Of a stretch of 64,000 nt of DNA, positions 33,839-43,200 are shown one piece after another. Both the position numbers and the translations under genes were made by a program. Where the stretch lies: the NCBI RefSeq assembly GCF_022347565.1, contig NZ_JAKRGH010000006.1:124001-188000 (forward strand). The letters are read 5' to 3'. Position 1 is the stretch's first letter, and each line of letters opens with the position of its first letter. Source of the stretch: Vibrio sp. Of7-15. GTDB lineage: Bacteria > Pseudomonadota > Gammaproteobacteria > Enterobacterales > Vibrionaceae. The notes under the pieces were generated by a model. It ran no database searches and had not been told where the DNA came from. It saw only the letters and a list, made by a program, of their open reading frames with translations.

Positions 33839-34429
33839 ATGAAAAAAGGCATTGTTGCGCTGCTTGGTTTAGCGGTTTTATTAGGTGGTTGTTCAAATAA
33901 AGTGAGCTACGGGGATGCTCAACAAGCAGAAACCACAACAATTGAGTTTGGTTCAACTGACTTACAGAAAATTGCGATGGAAATGACAGACAGCATGCTG
34001 TCTTCAGGTGCCGTTGCACATTTAACTTACAACAAACGCCCAATTGTTTTTGTTGAACGTATTAAAAATAAAACCAGCGAACACATTGATACAGAGTCCA
34101 TCACAGATTCCATCAGCACAAAAATGTTGAACTCTGGTAAGTTCCGTTTTGTGGATATGGATCGTGTCGAATCTGTTCGTAAGCAACTAAACTTTCAAAA
34201 TAACGATGAGTTAGTAAACCAAAGCCATGCGATTAAGTTTGGTAAAATGGTGGGTGCACAGTACATGCTATACGGTAACCTATCGAGCATCGTGAAAAAC
34301 GCAGGTAGTGACAAAGATGTATACTATAAGATGACAATGCGTCTAATGGATTTAGAAAGCGGCTTAATCGAATGGGCTGATGAAACGGAAATCCGCAAAC
34401 AGCAAGAAAAGAGCCTATTAGGCTGGTAA
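33839..34429 (+). CDS. lpoB: Penicillin-binding protein activator LpoB
   Basis: LpoB is an outer-membrane lipoprotein that reaches through the peptidoglycan to activate PBP1B. The 196-residue protein has the signal MKKGIVALLGLAVLLGGC, a short disordered linker, then the conserved globular domain (TESITDSISTKMLNSGKFRFVD and GAQYMLYGNLSSI). The linker is shorter than in E. coli LpoB (213 residues), as in other Vibrionaceae. It stands between ycfL and thiK, as in E. coli. The same window encodes CsiV, which supports the other synthase pathway (LpoA-PBP1A) in Vibrio. Confidence 0.9.
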   Translation: MKKGIVALLGLAVLLGGCSNKVSYGDAQQAETTTIEFGSTDLQKIAMEMTDSMLSSGAVAHLTYNKRPIVFVERIKNKTSEHIDTESITDSISTKMLNSGKFRFVDMDRVESVRKQLNFQNNDELVNQSHAIKFGKMVGAQYMLYGNLSSIVKNAGSDKDVYYKMTMRLMDLESGLIEWADETEIRKQQEKSLLGW

Positions 34430-34439
34430 GGAGCCTCAT

Positions 34440-35291
34440 GTGACATCATCAATCACAGTTGCACAAGCTTGTGAGCTAGACGCTAGTATTAAAGAGTTGT
34501 GTCAGCATATTGAGGTGTCACAGTTAGAGCCTCTTAGTGGCGGTTTAAGTAACCGTTGCTGGAAAATTACTGCTGAAGGCCGTCAATTCGTGTGGCGGCC
34601 TGTTAGCAGCATATCAATGGCGTTTGATATTAATCGTCATCAAGAGTACAAAACTCTTTATTCATTAAGAGAGCTTGATTTAGCGCCAATGCCAGAGCTT
34701 TTGCTTGATTCGGGTTTATTGGTGGAATGGGCTGATGGGACTGAGTTACCCGCAAAACACGCTTTATCCGTATTGCCTTCCTTGTTAGCTGAAATTCACG
34801 AACAACCTCATACCGAGCTGCCATTGTTATCCATAAAAGAACGGTGTCAGCATTATTGGTTACAGCTTCACCCAGAAAATCAGACTGAGTTAGGTAAAAG
34901 GCTGGTCGTTTATTTTGAACAGCTAGACACTCAATTTCGTTTTCCGCCCACATTGTGTCATTTTGATTTAGGCTACTACAATATTGTTGATAACAAAGGG
35001 AAATACAAAGTTATCGACTGGGAATATGCCTGCCTTGGGGACCCTTCTCAAGATTTGGCCATGACGATTATTGCGAATGAGTTAGAAGCAGATCTTGTTA
35101 TAGAGCAGTATTGCCAACAGCGCTCTATTAGCAATATGACCCCATGGCAAAATGCTGTTGCTCATTGGCAGCCTTGGATTATTTATCTTGGGGCACTCTG
35201 GTTTCGCTTGGGTTATCAACTTTGGCAGCAAGATGAATACTTACAAAGAGCAGAGCAATATGAAGGTTTACTTGCTGAACTGATAGAGTGA
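34440..35291 (+). CDS. thiK: Thiamine kinase-like phosphotransferase
   Basis: The 283-residue protein uses a GTG start at 34440, fixed by AAGGAG six bases upstream; the nearby ATG at 34438 is out of frame. It has the aminoglycoside/choline kinase fold: a nucleotide-loop region early (LSGGLSNRCWKI), Brenner-type catalytic motif CHFDLGYYNIV with the Asp and Asn, and the metal-binding Asp in VIDWEYACLGDPSQDLA. By synteny (lpoB-thiK) it is the YcfN/ThiK enzyme that phosphorylates thiamine to thiamine phosphate in salvage. Choline kinase activity is the main alternative reading. In E. coli nagZ comes next; here a DUF6279 gene does. Confidence 0.8.
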   Translation: MTSSITVAQACELDASIKELCQHIEVSQLEPLSGGLSNRCWKITAEGRQFVWRPVSSISMAFDINRHQEYKTLYSLRELDLAPMPELLLDSGLLVEWADGTELPAKHALSVLPSLLAEIHEQPHTELPLLSIKERCQHYWLQLHPENQTELGKRLVVYFEQLDTQFRFPPTLCHFDLGYYNIVDNKGKYKVIDWEYACLGDPSQDLAMTIIANELEADLVIEQYCQQRSISNMTPWQNAVAHWQPWIIYLGALWFRLGYQLWQQDEYLQRAEQYEGLLAELIE

Positions 35292-35343
35292 GCGGGTTGC
35301 TGTTTAATCTGCTCGGGTAATTTTAAGCATAAGGAGCGTGAGA

Positions 35344-36189
35344 ATGAAAAGGTCAGCTCGGTTACTTATTGTTTTATTTTCGGTTTTTCTTTTATCTGCG
35401 TGTACCTTAAAACTTATTTATAAAACCCTTCCTTTTTGGGCTGGTTATTACCTAGCCGATTACGTTGATTTAAATTCCAGCCAAGAAAAAGCATTAGACG
35501 AAGATCTAGAACAGTTTTTTACATGGCACCGAGAGAATGCCTTGCCACCACTGGCTAATTTAGTCGCTGAATTACGCCAAGATTTGAAAGAGCCTTTAAA
35601 CTATCAGCAAATTCAGGGTTATTATCATAAGTTTAATCACTGGGGCTTTGATAGCATACGCCAAGCCAGTCATGTCGTCAGTAATATGCTGATTTCGTTG
35701 GATGAAGAACAAATTAACCAACTAGAAACGAACTTAATCCAAAAAAGTGAAAAAAAAATGGTGGAGCGTACTGTATTACCAACGAGTAGAAAGGTAAAAC
35801 AGAGGCAAGGGCATCTGATTGATAGAACGGAAGAGTGGATTGGCAAAACATCAGATAAGCAACGTCGAATTTTAAAAGAGCTTGCCAGTTACCAAATTGA
35901 ATTTGAGCCTTCGTTATACAGTATCCGGAGTCAGTTGATCAGCGATGTTCAAAGGTTGATTAGCTTGCGCCATACCGACGAACAGTTCGGACATAAAGTC
36001 GGAGAGCTGTTGGTCAATTGGGCTGATATTGGTGCGAGTAAATATGATTTAAATACCGCATTGCTCCTTAATCGCCGCTTTGAAGTCATGTTAAGGTTGA
36101 ATCACTCTTTATCTGATAAGCAGCGGTTGCATTTAGACAAAGAGTTGCGCGCTTTAGAAAGTGAATTGCAAGGGATCATTCAAAATTAA
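35344..36189 (+). CDS. DUF6279 family lipoprotein
   Basis: The 281-residue protein begins MKRSARLLIVLFSVFLLSAC, a lipoprotein signal. AAGGAG stands seven bases before the ATG at 35344, which favours it over the GTG at 35338. The mature part is nearly all helical; the segment YLADYVDLNSSQEKALDEDL followed by FFTWHRENALP matches the DUF6279 signature (aromatic-DD/DYVDL ... Q ... FLxWHR). Function is unknown. It occupies the place of nagZ in the E. coli-like order thiK-nagZ-ycfP, and is 52 bases after thiK, so co-transcription is likely. Confidence 0.75.
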   Translation: MKRSARLLIVLFSVFLLSACTLKLIYKTLPFWAGYYLADYVDLNSSQEKALDEDLEQFFTWHRENALPPLANLVAELRQDLKEPLNYQQIQGYYHKFNHWGFDSIRQASHVVSNMLISLDEEQINQLETNLIQKSEKKMVERTVLPTSRKVKQRQGHLIDRTEEWIGKTSDKQRRILKELASYQIEFEPSLYSIRSQLISDVQRLISLRHTDEQFGHKVGELLVNWADIGASKYDLNTALLLNRRFEVMLRLNHSLSDKQRLHLDKELRALESELQGIIQN

Positions 36190-36325
36190 CCGCTGTTTAT
36201 TGATGTAGCTTGTGGATAAGACCTTAAAAGTGAATGATTTCCCTTTAAAACCATAAAAACCGTGGTAGATTTGAATGATAATAACAAAGACGATTGCGCT
36301 TAATTATTCAGGATAGGGGTTTATT

Positions 36326-36865
36326 ATGATCATTTATTTACACGGCTTTGATTCAACAAGTCCGGGTAATCACGAAAAGGTACTGCAGCTTCAGTTTATT
36401 GATGATGATGTTCGTTTTATTAACTACAGTACTTTGCACCCGAAGCACGATATGCAGCACTTGCTAAAAGAGGTACATAAAGTCATTGAGCAATCGGATG
36501 ACCCAAACCCAATTATCTGTGGAGTAGGTCTTGGTGGGTATTGGTCTGAGCGCATTGGTTTTTTATGCGGAATTAAACAGGTTATTTTTAATCCTAACCT
36601 CCACCCTGAGCAAAATATGGAAGGCCGTATTGATCGTCCTGAAGAGTATGCGGACATTGCGACTAAGTGTGTGGAAAAGTTTCGAGCAAAGAATGAAGGA
36701 CGTTGTTTAGTGATTTTATCTCGGGATGATGAAGTGCGAGATAGCCAGGAAACAGCCTCTGAACTTGAAAAGTATTACCAACTTATTTGGGATGAAAAAG
36801 AGACACATAAATTTAAGAAAATCTCTCAACATTTACAAGCGATGAAAACATTTAAAGAGTCGTAA
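36326..36865 (+). CDS. ycfP: YcfP family alpha/beta-fold protein
   Basis: The 179-residue cytosolic protein ([20 protein letters not shown]) is very close to E. coli YcfP throughout. It has an esterase-like fold, but the nucleophile elbow reads GVGLGG, with Gly in place of Ser; this is shared by the family and argues against classical hydrolase activity. [19 protein letters not shown] is another family-specific stretch. In E. coli it is linked to cell-wall recycling neighbours only by position. It lies 136 bases after the DUF6279 gene and upstream of ndh, and ends at a long imperfect hairpin. Confidence 0.9.
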   Translation: MIIYLHGFDSTSPGNHEKVLQLQFIDDDVRFINYSTLHPKHDMQHLLKEVHKVIEQSDDPNPIICGVGLGGYWSERIGFLCGIKQVIFNPNLHPEQNMEGRIDRPEEYADIATKCVEKFRAKNEGRCLVILSRDDEVRDSQETASELEKYYQLIWDEKETHKFKKISQHLQAMKTFKES

Positions 36866-36904
36866 TTGTTTACTGCTTTGGGATAAGACAATCAGTATAA
36901 AAAT

Positions 36905-36964
36905 AGCCAGCACAGTGAAGGTGATTGTTTTCAATGACGATTCACATAAGAGTGTTGGCTTTTT
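36905..36964 (+). terminator. Long hairpin terminator after ycfP
   Basis: AGCCAGCAC (36905-36913) pairs with GTGTTGGCT (36952-36960) and TTTT follows. Inside, GTGAA pairs with TTCAC and ATTG-TTTT-CAAT forms the tip, with small internal loops. It is a rather long, branched terminator, about 40 bases after the ycfP stop. Confidence 0.65.
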
Positions 36965-37009
36965 CCTTTATTGTAAAAAAGAATTACACAATTAACTTTA
37001 TCACTAAGG

Positions 37010-37037
37010 TTGCTAACCTTACTTAGCACTATATAAT
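37010..37037 (+). promoter_or_regulatory. Sigma-70 type promoter of ndh
   Basis: TTGCTA (37010-37015), a 16-bp spacer and a perfect TATAAT (37032-37037) predict a start near 37044 and a leader of about 220 nt. The -35 region lies inside a small inverted repeat, AAGGTT-GCT-AACCTT (37006-37020). No FNR site of the TTGAT-N4-ATCAA type was found, although ndh is FNR-repressed in E. coli. Confidence 0.6.
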
Positions 37038-37053
37038 GCAACAGGACGTACCA

Positions 37054-37189
37054 GAGTAGAATTACTCGGGCGTAAATCAAAATAAAGAGTGGATTATAAT
37101 CCACCAAAATAATACCAATAACATTAAATTGTGAAACAAGGGTTATCACTCAGTGAATTAGCCGTCTTCCTCTATGTCACCACATGTGG
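37054..37189 (+). other. ndh leader with three palindromes
   Basis: Three symmetric elements follow the predicted start: GAGTA-GAAT-TACTC (37054-37067), a perfect 16-bp palindrome GTGGATTATAATCCAC (37089-37104) and CCACATGTGG (37180-37189). They could be operators for dimeric repressors or RNA hairpins in the long leader. The remaining bases up to the ribosome site show nothing I recognise. Confidence 0.45.
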
Positions 37190-37265
37190 CACAAATCCCC
37201 CCAATTTTTCTGTTGGAGTTTTTAAGCTCGAACAGCAGTCTTTTCTTTTTTGAAGGAGTGTCAGT

Positions 37266-38555
37266 GTGACGCGTATTATTATTGTAGGTGGTGGAGCTGG
37301 TGGTTTAGAGCTTGCAACAAAGTTTGGCCGCACTTTAGGCCGAAAAGGGCGAGCAACAGTCACTTTAGTGGATCGTAAAGCGAGCCACTTGTGGAAGCCG
37401 TTATTACACGAAGTAGCGACAGGCTCATTGGATGAAGGTGTTGATGCATTAAGCTATCGAGCGCATGCGAAAAATCATCATTTTGATTTCCAGATGGGTA
37501 GCCTGACGGACATTGATCGTGAACGTAAAGTGATCGTATTAGAAGAGCTAAAAGACGAAGATGGTGAGTTATTAATGCCTCGTCGTGAATTAGAATACGA
37601 TGTGCTTGTTATGGCGATTGGCTCGACATCTAATGACTTTAACACGCCAGGTGTTCGTGATAACTGTATTTTCCTTGATAGCCCTGAGCAAGCACACCGT
37701 TTCCGTACTGAAATGAACAACCAGTTCTTAAAGCTGCATGCTAATTCAGGTCAAGGCACGGTAGACATTGCCATTGTTGGTGCGGGCGCTACAGGTGTTG
37801 AGCTGTCTGCGGAGCTGCATAATGCGGTTAAAGAACTACGTACTTACGGGTTTGGTGATTTAGATTCAAGTAAGCTAAATGTGAACTTAATTGAAGCGGG
37901 TGAGCGTATTCTTCCTGCATTACCCCCTCGTATTTCTTCAGCGGCACACCAAGAACTGACGAAACTTGGTGTAAATGTTCGTACTGCGACCATGGTAACA
38001 AAAGCTGATGAACAAGGTTTGACGACAAAAGATGGTGAACAGATCCCAGCACAAATCATGGTATGGGCTGCGGGTATTAAAGCACCAGACTTTATTAAAG
38101 ACATTGCAGGCCTAGAAACCAACCGTATTAATCAGTTAGTTGTAAAGTCCACTCTACAAACCACCCGCGACGATAATATTTTTGTTATCGGTGATTTGGC
38201 ATCATGCACGCAAGCAGACGGTAGTTTTGTGCCACCACGTGCTCAAGCTGCTCACCAAATGGCAAGCCATGCATTTAGCAACATTGTCGCTAAACTGAAT
38301 AACCGTGAATTAAAAGATTATATCTATAAAGATCACGGTTCATTGGTGTCGTTAAGTCGTTTCTCGACGGTGGGTAGCCTAATGGGTAACCTAACAAAAG
38401 GGTCGATGATGGTAGAAGGTCGTATTGCCCGCGTGGTGTACATTTCGCTATATCGAATGCACCAGATTGCACTTCATGGCCCATTAAAGACGGGTCTGAT
38501 GATGTTGGTTGGCCGTATTAATCGAGTGCTAAGACCAAACTTAAAACTGCACTAA
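37266..38555 (+). CDS. ndh: NADH:quinone oxidoreductase, type II (NDH-2)
   Basis: Ndh is a peripheral inner-membrane flavoprotein that oxidises NADH and reduces ubiquinone without pumping protons. The 429-residue protein uses a GTG start fixed by AAGGAG seven bases upstream. The FAD-binding motif [15 protein letters not shown] is at the N-terminus, the NADH-binding motif [14 protein letters not shown] at about residues 173-186, and [18 protein letters not shown] is an NDH-2 hallmark. The C-terminus is basic and amphipathic, suited to membrane attachment. It lies after ycfP as in E. coli, but with a 400-base intergenic region rich in palindromes, so it is separately and probably tightly controlled. 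Confidence 0.95.
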   Translation: MTRIIIVGGGAGGLELATKFGRTLGRKGRATVTLVDRKASHLWKPLLHEVATGSLDEGVDALSYRAHAKNHHFDFQMGSLTDIDRERKVIVLEELKDEDGELLMPRRELEYDVLVMAIGSTSNDFNTPGVRDNCIFLDSPEQAHRFRTEMNNQFLKLHANSGQGTVDIAIVGAGATGVELSAELHNAVKELRTYGFGDLDSSKLNVNLIEAGERILPALPPRISSAAHQELTKLGVNVRTATMVTKADEQGLTTKDGEQIPAQIMVWAAGIKAPDFIKDIAGLETNRINQLVVKSTLQTTRDDNIFVIGDLASCTQADGSFVPPRAQAAHQMASHAFSNIVAKLNNRELKDYIYKDHGSLVSLSRFSTVGSLMGNLTKGSMMVEGRIARVVYISLYRMHQIALHGPLKTGLMMLVGRINRVLRPNLKLH

Positions 38556-38593
38556 AAGAGCAAACATCACTAGTAATCTGTACTTTGAATAAG

Positions 38594-38621
38594 AAAGGGA
38601 GCCAAATGTGGCTCTCTTTTT
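38594..38621 (+). terminator. Rho-independent terminator of ndh
   Basis: AGGGAGCC (38596-38603) pairs with GGCTCTCT (38610-38617) through one G-U, with a 6-nt loop and a T-run. Confidence 0.8.
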
Positions 38622-38698
38622 GTTTTAGCTGGAAATAAGTTGGATCAGCTAACCATGTTGTATGGCTGAAATGTTTTCGAGTGACTAATGGCTGATAA

Positions 38699-39295
38699 TT
38701 ATGAGTTAAAAGAACTCGTTATTAAATCGGGGTGTTCGATTAAGGCTTCAATGTCTTCAGGAATGAGAGAGTAAACAATGCCAGTACGTGGCTTCCCTTG
38801 GTAAAAAATACGATTCCGAGCGATACACTCGACTTGAGCCCCACACTTTTCGGCCACTCTAAGGCTGGCAGCGTTGTCTTGATCGCAGATGATTTCTAAG
38901 CGAGTAAACCCTAATTGGCTAAAGCAAAAATTAGCCGCAGCAATAGCCGCTTCCGTTGCGATGGCCTTGCCCTGAGCTTCTGTGCTGACCCAATAGCCCA
39001 AGTTCGCCATATTAAAAACAGGTTGTAAGCAGTTCACCCCAACCGAACCATACAGTTGACCTGTTTTTTTATCAAAAATACCAAAATCGTAACCGCTGTC
39101 GGTGATCCAGTGTCTTTTGGTTAAATAAACCAGTTCTTCCGCATCATCTTGGTTGAAATCTTTTGAACACCAATCGAGCCATTGACCCAATGACGGTGCA
39201 GAATGTTTTACGACTTGTACGAGCTGATTAACGTCTGGGTGGTTTAAAGGGCGTAGCAATAACCGCCTAGTTTGAAGAGAGAATTCAGGGGACAT
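38699..39295 (-). CDS. GNAT family N-acetyltransferase (RimJ/RimL type)
   Basis: From the ATG at 39295, preceded by AGGAG at seven bases on the minus strand, the protein is 198 residues (MSPEFSLQTRRLLLRPLN); a Met at 39346 would add 17 residues and read through the csiV terminator region. The acetyl-CoA motif A is seen as GYWVSTEAQGKAIATEA, and ICDQDNAASLRVAEKCGA is the usual motif B of the RimJ/RimL/Acetyltransf_3 family. These enzymes acetylate ribosomal protein N-termini or small molecules; the substrate here is unknown. It is the last of four reverse-strand genes, and a terminator hairpin separates it from csiV. Confidence 0.85.
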   Translation of the reverse strand: MSPEFSLQTRRLLLRPLNHPDVNQLVQVVKHSAPSLGQWLDWCSKDFNQDDAEELVYLTKRHWITDSGYDFGIFDKKTGQLYGSVGVNCLQPVFNMANLGYWVSTEAQGKAIATEAAIAAANFCFSQLGFTRLEIICDQDNAASLRVAEKCGAQVECIARNRIFYQGKPRTGIVYSLIPEDIEALIEHPDLITSSFNS

Positions 39296-39333
39296 GCTTT
39301 CTCCTACGTTGAAACGAGCTTGGTTAGGGAAAT

Positions 39334-39357
39334 AAAAGCCCCACACTGTGAGGCCTT
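39334..39357 (-). terminator. Terminator of csiV
   Basis: In the minus-strand RNA a 10-bp stem with two G-U pairs forms around a 3-nt loop (arms about 39348-39357 and 39335-39344), followed by UUUUAUUU. On the + strand the stem has mismatches, so it works only for the csiV direction. Confidence 0.65.
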
Positions 39358-39363
39358 ATTTGA

Positions 39364-40182
39364 TTAGCTAGCGACTTTACGAACTTGAATAATAATGCCG
39401 AGTAAAGGGTTGTCTAGGTAGTGAGTTTCGCCACTACGCATTCGGCGTTTCTGATCCATTCGGTATGATTTCAGGAACTCTTCAACTTCAACTGTCGGTG
39501 CTACTTCTTGTAGATGGCCTATTTGTACCGCATCATTAGAGCCATTGTCTGTTTCTTCTACGACAGAGTTAAGGATAACTTCGCGTTTGCCTCTTTTTTT
39601 CAAGTCTAGCTCTGTTTCTACAAATAGGTAGTGTTGTACATAAACTTGTAGCTTACCGTCTAGTTCGTAAAGTGGTGCGCTAGGTTTGGCCATTTCTTTT
39701 TCTACAAAACCAGGATTACTGGCCGTGGCGATCGGCGTATTTTCATCAGGAATTACTGGCTCTGGCGGAGCTTGTTTAGCCATTGCACTGCGTGAAGTTC
39801 CATCCGGTAAATAGTCATTTGAAAAATTTTGACCTGCGGTTAAGTGGAAGACAGGGGCAGAACCACGACCTTGGTCACCTTGTCTCCAAGCCGTATGAAG
39901 CAATGGTGTAAAGCCCGCGTGTCGTTTTAAGGCGTTGTATTGTTGATTTAGATGAAAGCTAGAGCGTGGTAATAGCCTTGCTCTTTTCTTTGACATCATT
40001 GTCGGTTGATTTAAACGGATTGCGCGATCAAGGTTAATTGGGCTTAAAATCTCAGGCCATGATTCGCTCACTGTTTCCGGTGCGACGTTGCGTTTAAAGA
40101 TGATCAGTTCGATATCAAACTGTCTTGCTGCAAATGTTGGCCAGCTTACAATTAGCAGTAAAAAGTAAATCAGTTTTTTCAC
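39364..40182 (-). CDS. csiV: Peptidoglycan-binding protein CsiV
   Basis: CsiV is a periplasmic protein, described in Vibrio cholerae, needed for LpoA-dependent activation of PBP1A and for cell shape. The 272-residue product has a signal peptide (MKKLIYFLLLIVSWPTFA) and then RQFDIELIIFKRNVAPETVSESWP, the conserved N-terminal block of the family. A proline-rich middle linker (PPEPVIPDENTP) and a C-terminal beta segment follow. It directly follows mfd on the same strand, the usual place in Vibrio, 61 bases apart. Family assignment is from this block and the neighbourhood; direct peptidoglycan binding is known for the family, not visible here. Confidence 0.82.
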   Translation of the reverse strand: MKKLIYFLLLIVSWPTFAARQFDIELIIFKRNVAPETVSESWPEILSPINLDRAIRLNQPTMMSKKRARLLPRSSFHLNQQYNALKRHAGFTPLLHTAWRQGDQGRGSAPVFHLTAGQNFSNDYLPDGTSRSAMAKQAPPEPVIPDENTPIATASNPGFVEKEMAKPSAPLYELDGKLQVYVQHYLFVETELDLKKRGKREVILNSVVEETDNGSNDAVQIGHLQEVAPTVEVEEFLKSYRMDQKRRMRSGETHYLDNPLLGIIIQVRKVAS

Positions 40183-40243
40183 ATTTCACTCCACATGGGG
40201 TGTACAAGAGCAACCGAGATAATTCTGTTGCCCTCGTGTTGGG

Positions 40244-43200
40244 TTAAATTTTATTGTCGTTAAACTGATTTAATAAATCGCTAACGGCATTAATACGAGC
40301 ACTTCTGTCGCTAAGAGGCAGAGTGAATTTAAATTTGGTTGGTCCGTCCATTCCATAACGTCGTGGCGCTGACTGTAGTAAGCTTACCAAAAATGCAGGG
40401 TTAATTTCAGCGGTTGGGTTAAAGTCGATGTACCCCCCTTTTTCACCCACTTCAATTTTCTTAATTTTCAGGCTAGCTGCTTTTAGCTTGATTTCACTAA
40501 CCGTTAATAGATTTTGTGCTGGATCTGGCAATAAACCAAAACGGTCAATGATTTCAATTTTTAGCTCACGCAATTCAGACTCATCCTCGACACTGGCGAT
40601 ACGCTTATAGAGTGATAGGCGAGTATTGATGTCTGGGATGAAATCTTCAGGTAGTAAGGCTGGTAATCTTAACTCAACTTCCGTCTGCTCTTTAAGAAGT
40701 TCATCTAAAGAGGGCTCTTTACCTTCTTTTAGAGCTTCAACGGCTTGCTCTAACATTTCCATGTACAGCGTAAAACCAACCGACTGAATTTGTCCGCTTT
40801 GACCGTCACCAAGTAATTCACCAGCACCGCGGATCTCTAAATCGTGAGTTGCTAGGGTAAAACCTGCCCCTAGGTCTTCCAAAGAGGCAATGGCTTCTAA
40901 GCGCTTAATGGCGTCTTTCGTCATGCTCTTTGGATGCGGCGTCAACAAGTAAGCATAAGCTTGATGATGCGAACGGCCAACACGCCCACGCAGTTGGTGT
41001 AACTGGGCTAAACCGAGGTTATCAGCACGGTTCATGATAATGGTGTTGGCGGTAGGTACATCAATCCCCGTTTCAATAATGGTGGTACAAACCAGAACAT
41101 TAAAACGTTGGTGATAAAAATCGCTCATTACACGCTCTAGTTCACGCTCTCTCATTTGACCATGAGCGGTGGTAACGCGTGCCTCTGGGATCAATTTTTC
41201 CAACTCTTGCGCCGTTTTTTCAATGCTATCGACTTCATTATGAAGGAAATACACTTGGCCACCACGCATGATTTCACGTAAAACGGCTTCACGGATAACA
41301 CTGTCATCACGTTCACGAACAAAGGTTTTAATAGCCAAACGACGAGCAGGAGGGGTGGCGATAATGGATAAATCACGCATACCACTCATGGCCATATTCA
41401 GGGTTCGTGGTATTGGCGTCGCTGTTAGCGTCAGAATATCCACATCCGCTCGCATGGCTTTCATTTTTTCTTTCTGACGGACACCAAATCGATGTTCTTC
41501 ATCGACAATCAATAAACCCAAATCGGCAAATTTAATGTCATCTTGCAGCAGCTTATGGGTGCCGATCAGAATGTCGACTTTGCCTTCAGCAGCGTCTGCC
41601 AACACTTGCTTTTGCTCTTTGGCAGATTTAAAACGAGACAACACTTCGACTCGAATCGGCAAATTCGCAAAACGGTCTTGGAAGTTTTCGTAATGCTGCT
41701 GAGCCAGTAAGGTTGTTGGAACGAGCACCGCGACTTGTTTGCTGTTGTCGGTACACACAAAGGCTGCTCGCATCGCAACTTCTGTTTTACCAAAGCCCAC
41801 ATCACCACACACTAACCTGTCCATGGCTTTCGGCTGACACATATCGGAAAGTACAGAATTGATGGCTAAGGCTTGATCGTGTGTTTCTTCAAATGGGAAT
41901 GAAGCTTTAAAGTTAGAGTACTGTTCGCGATCATGCTTGAACTTAAAGCCCGGTTTAATGGCTCGCTTGGCGTACACATCCAGCAGTTCAGCCGCTACAT
42001 CGCGGACTTTTTCTGCCGCTTTTCTGCGAGCTTTCGTCCATGTCTCTCCACCAAGCTTATGCAGGGGGGCTGTTTCTTCAGAGCCGCCAGAGTAACGTCC
42101 GATTAAGTTTAAAGAGGCGACAGGCACATACAGTTTGGCACCTGCTTGATATTCTAACGTTACGTACTCAGTTGCCATGCCGCCTGCTTCTAGGGTTTGC
42201 AGGCCAATATAACGTCCAATACCGTGATCCAAATGCACAACGGGCTGACCTGGTTTTAGCTCAGCAAGGTTGCGAATGATGGTTTCACTATTAACCGATT
42301 TTTTCTCTTCTCGGCGGCGACGTTGAATTACACGTTCACCCAAAAGGTCGCTTTCACAAATCAGGGCAAAGTTTGGCTCTGATAGCATAAAACCATGTTC
42401 AGCGGAGCCAATAACAAGGCCAAAACGGCTTTTGTCTGTACAGCCATCCAGTGCTTCGGACAGGGTTGGGTACTCTGAGGGTTTTAGCTTAATTCTGGCG
42501 AGCAGTTCAAGCAGTGATTCTCGTCGGCCTTCCGATTCCACGGAGAAAATAACGGTGCCATCAAATTGCTCGTAGAATTGTCGCAATGCTGCAAAGGGTT
42601 CTTTGGCTTGATGCTGAACAGCTAATTCTGGCAATTCGAGCAACGGCAGGTTGAAACGGCCCGCTTTTTCGGGTGTTTCATCGAGGGACAGTTTTACCTG
42701 AGGGAGCTTTTTAAACTCGGCAAACATGTCTGATGTTGCTAGCCAAAGCTCTTCCGGAGGTAATAATGGCCGAAGAGGATCTACGCCACGTTGTTCATAG
42801 CGGTGTTTAGCATCTTCCCAGAAGGCATCTGCTGCTTTTTCGAGTTCGCCAAAGGTGGCCAGCAACGTATTATCCGGTAAGTAATCGAATAAGGTTTCGG
42901 TGTGCTCAAAAAAGAGGGGCTGCCAGTACTCAATACCCGCAGGCCAAGTGCCTTTGCTGATTTGTTGGTAAATAGACTCAGGCTCGCGGCGGGCGTCAAA
43001 ACGCTTACGCCAGCGAATACGAAAATCTTCAATGGCCTCGTCATGGGTTGGAAACTCATGAGCAGGTAATAAGCGGATATTGTCTACTTCACCTGTGGAG
43101 CGCTGATTTTCAGGATCAAACAGGCGTATGGTATCCACTTCATCATCAAAAAAGTCGATGCGGTAAGGTTCATTACTGCCCATTGGGAAAAGGTCAATAA

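Noticed and set aside
36211-36219. Perfect DnaA-box-like TGTGGATAA
   Set aside because: A single 9-mer is expected by chance about once in a window of this size on two strands, and no origin features (AT-rich unwinding region, clustered boxes, dnaA or gidA) are near.
36496-36545. Inactivating mutation in YcfP (Gly instead of the nucleophile Ser in GVGLGG)
   Set aside because: E. coli YcfP has the same sequence at this site, so it is a family property and not a local defect.
36905-36964. Miniature transposable element after ycfP
   Set aside because: The long imperfect hairpin has no flanking target duplication and ends in a T-run, so a terminator explains it.
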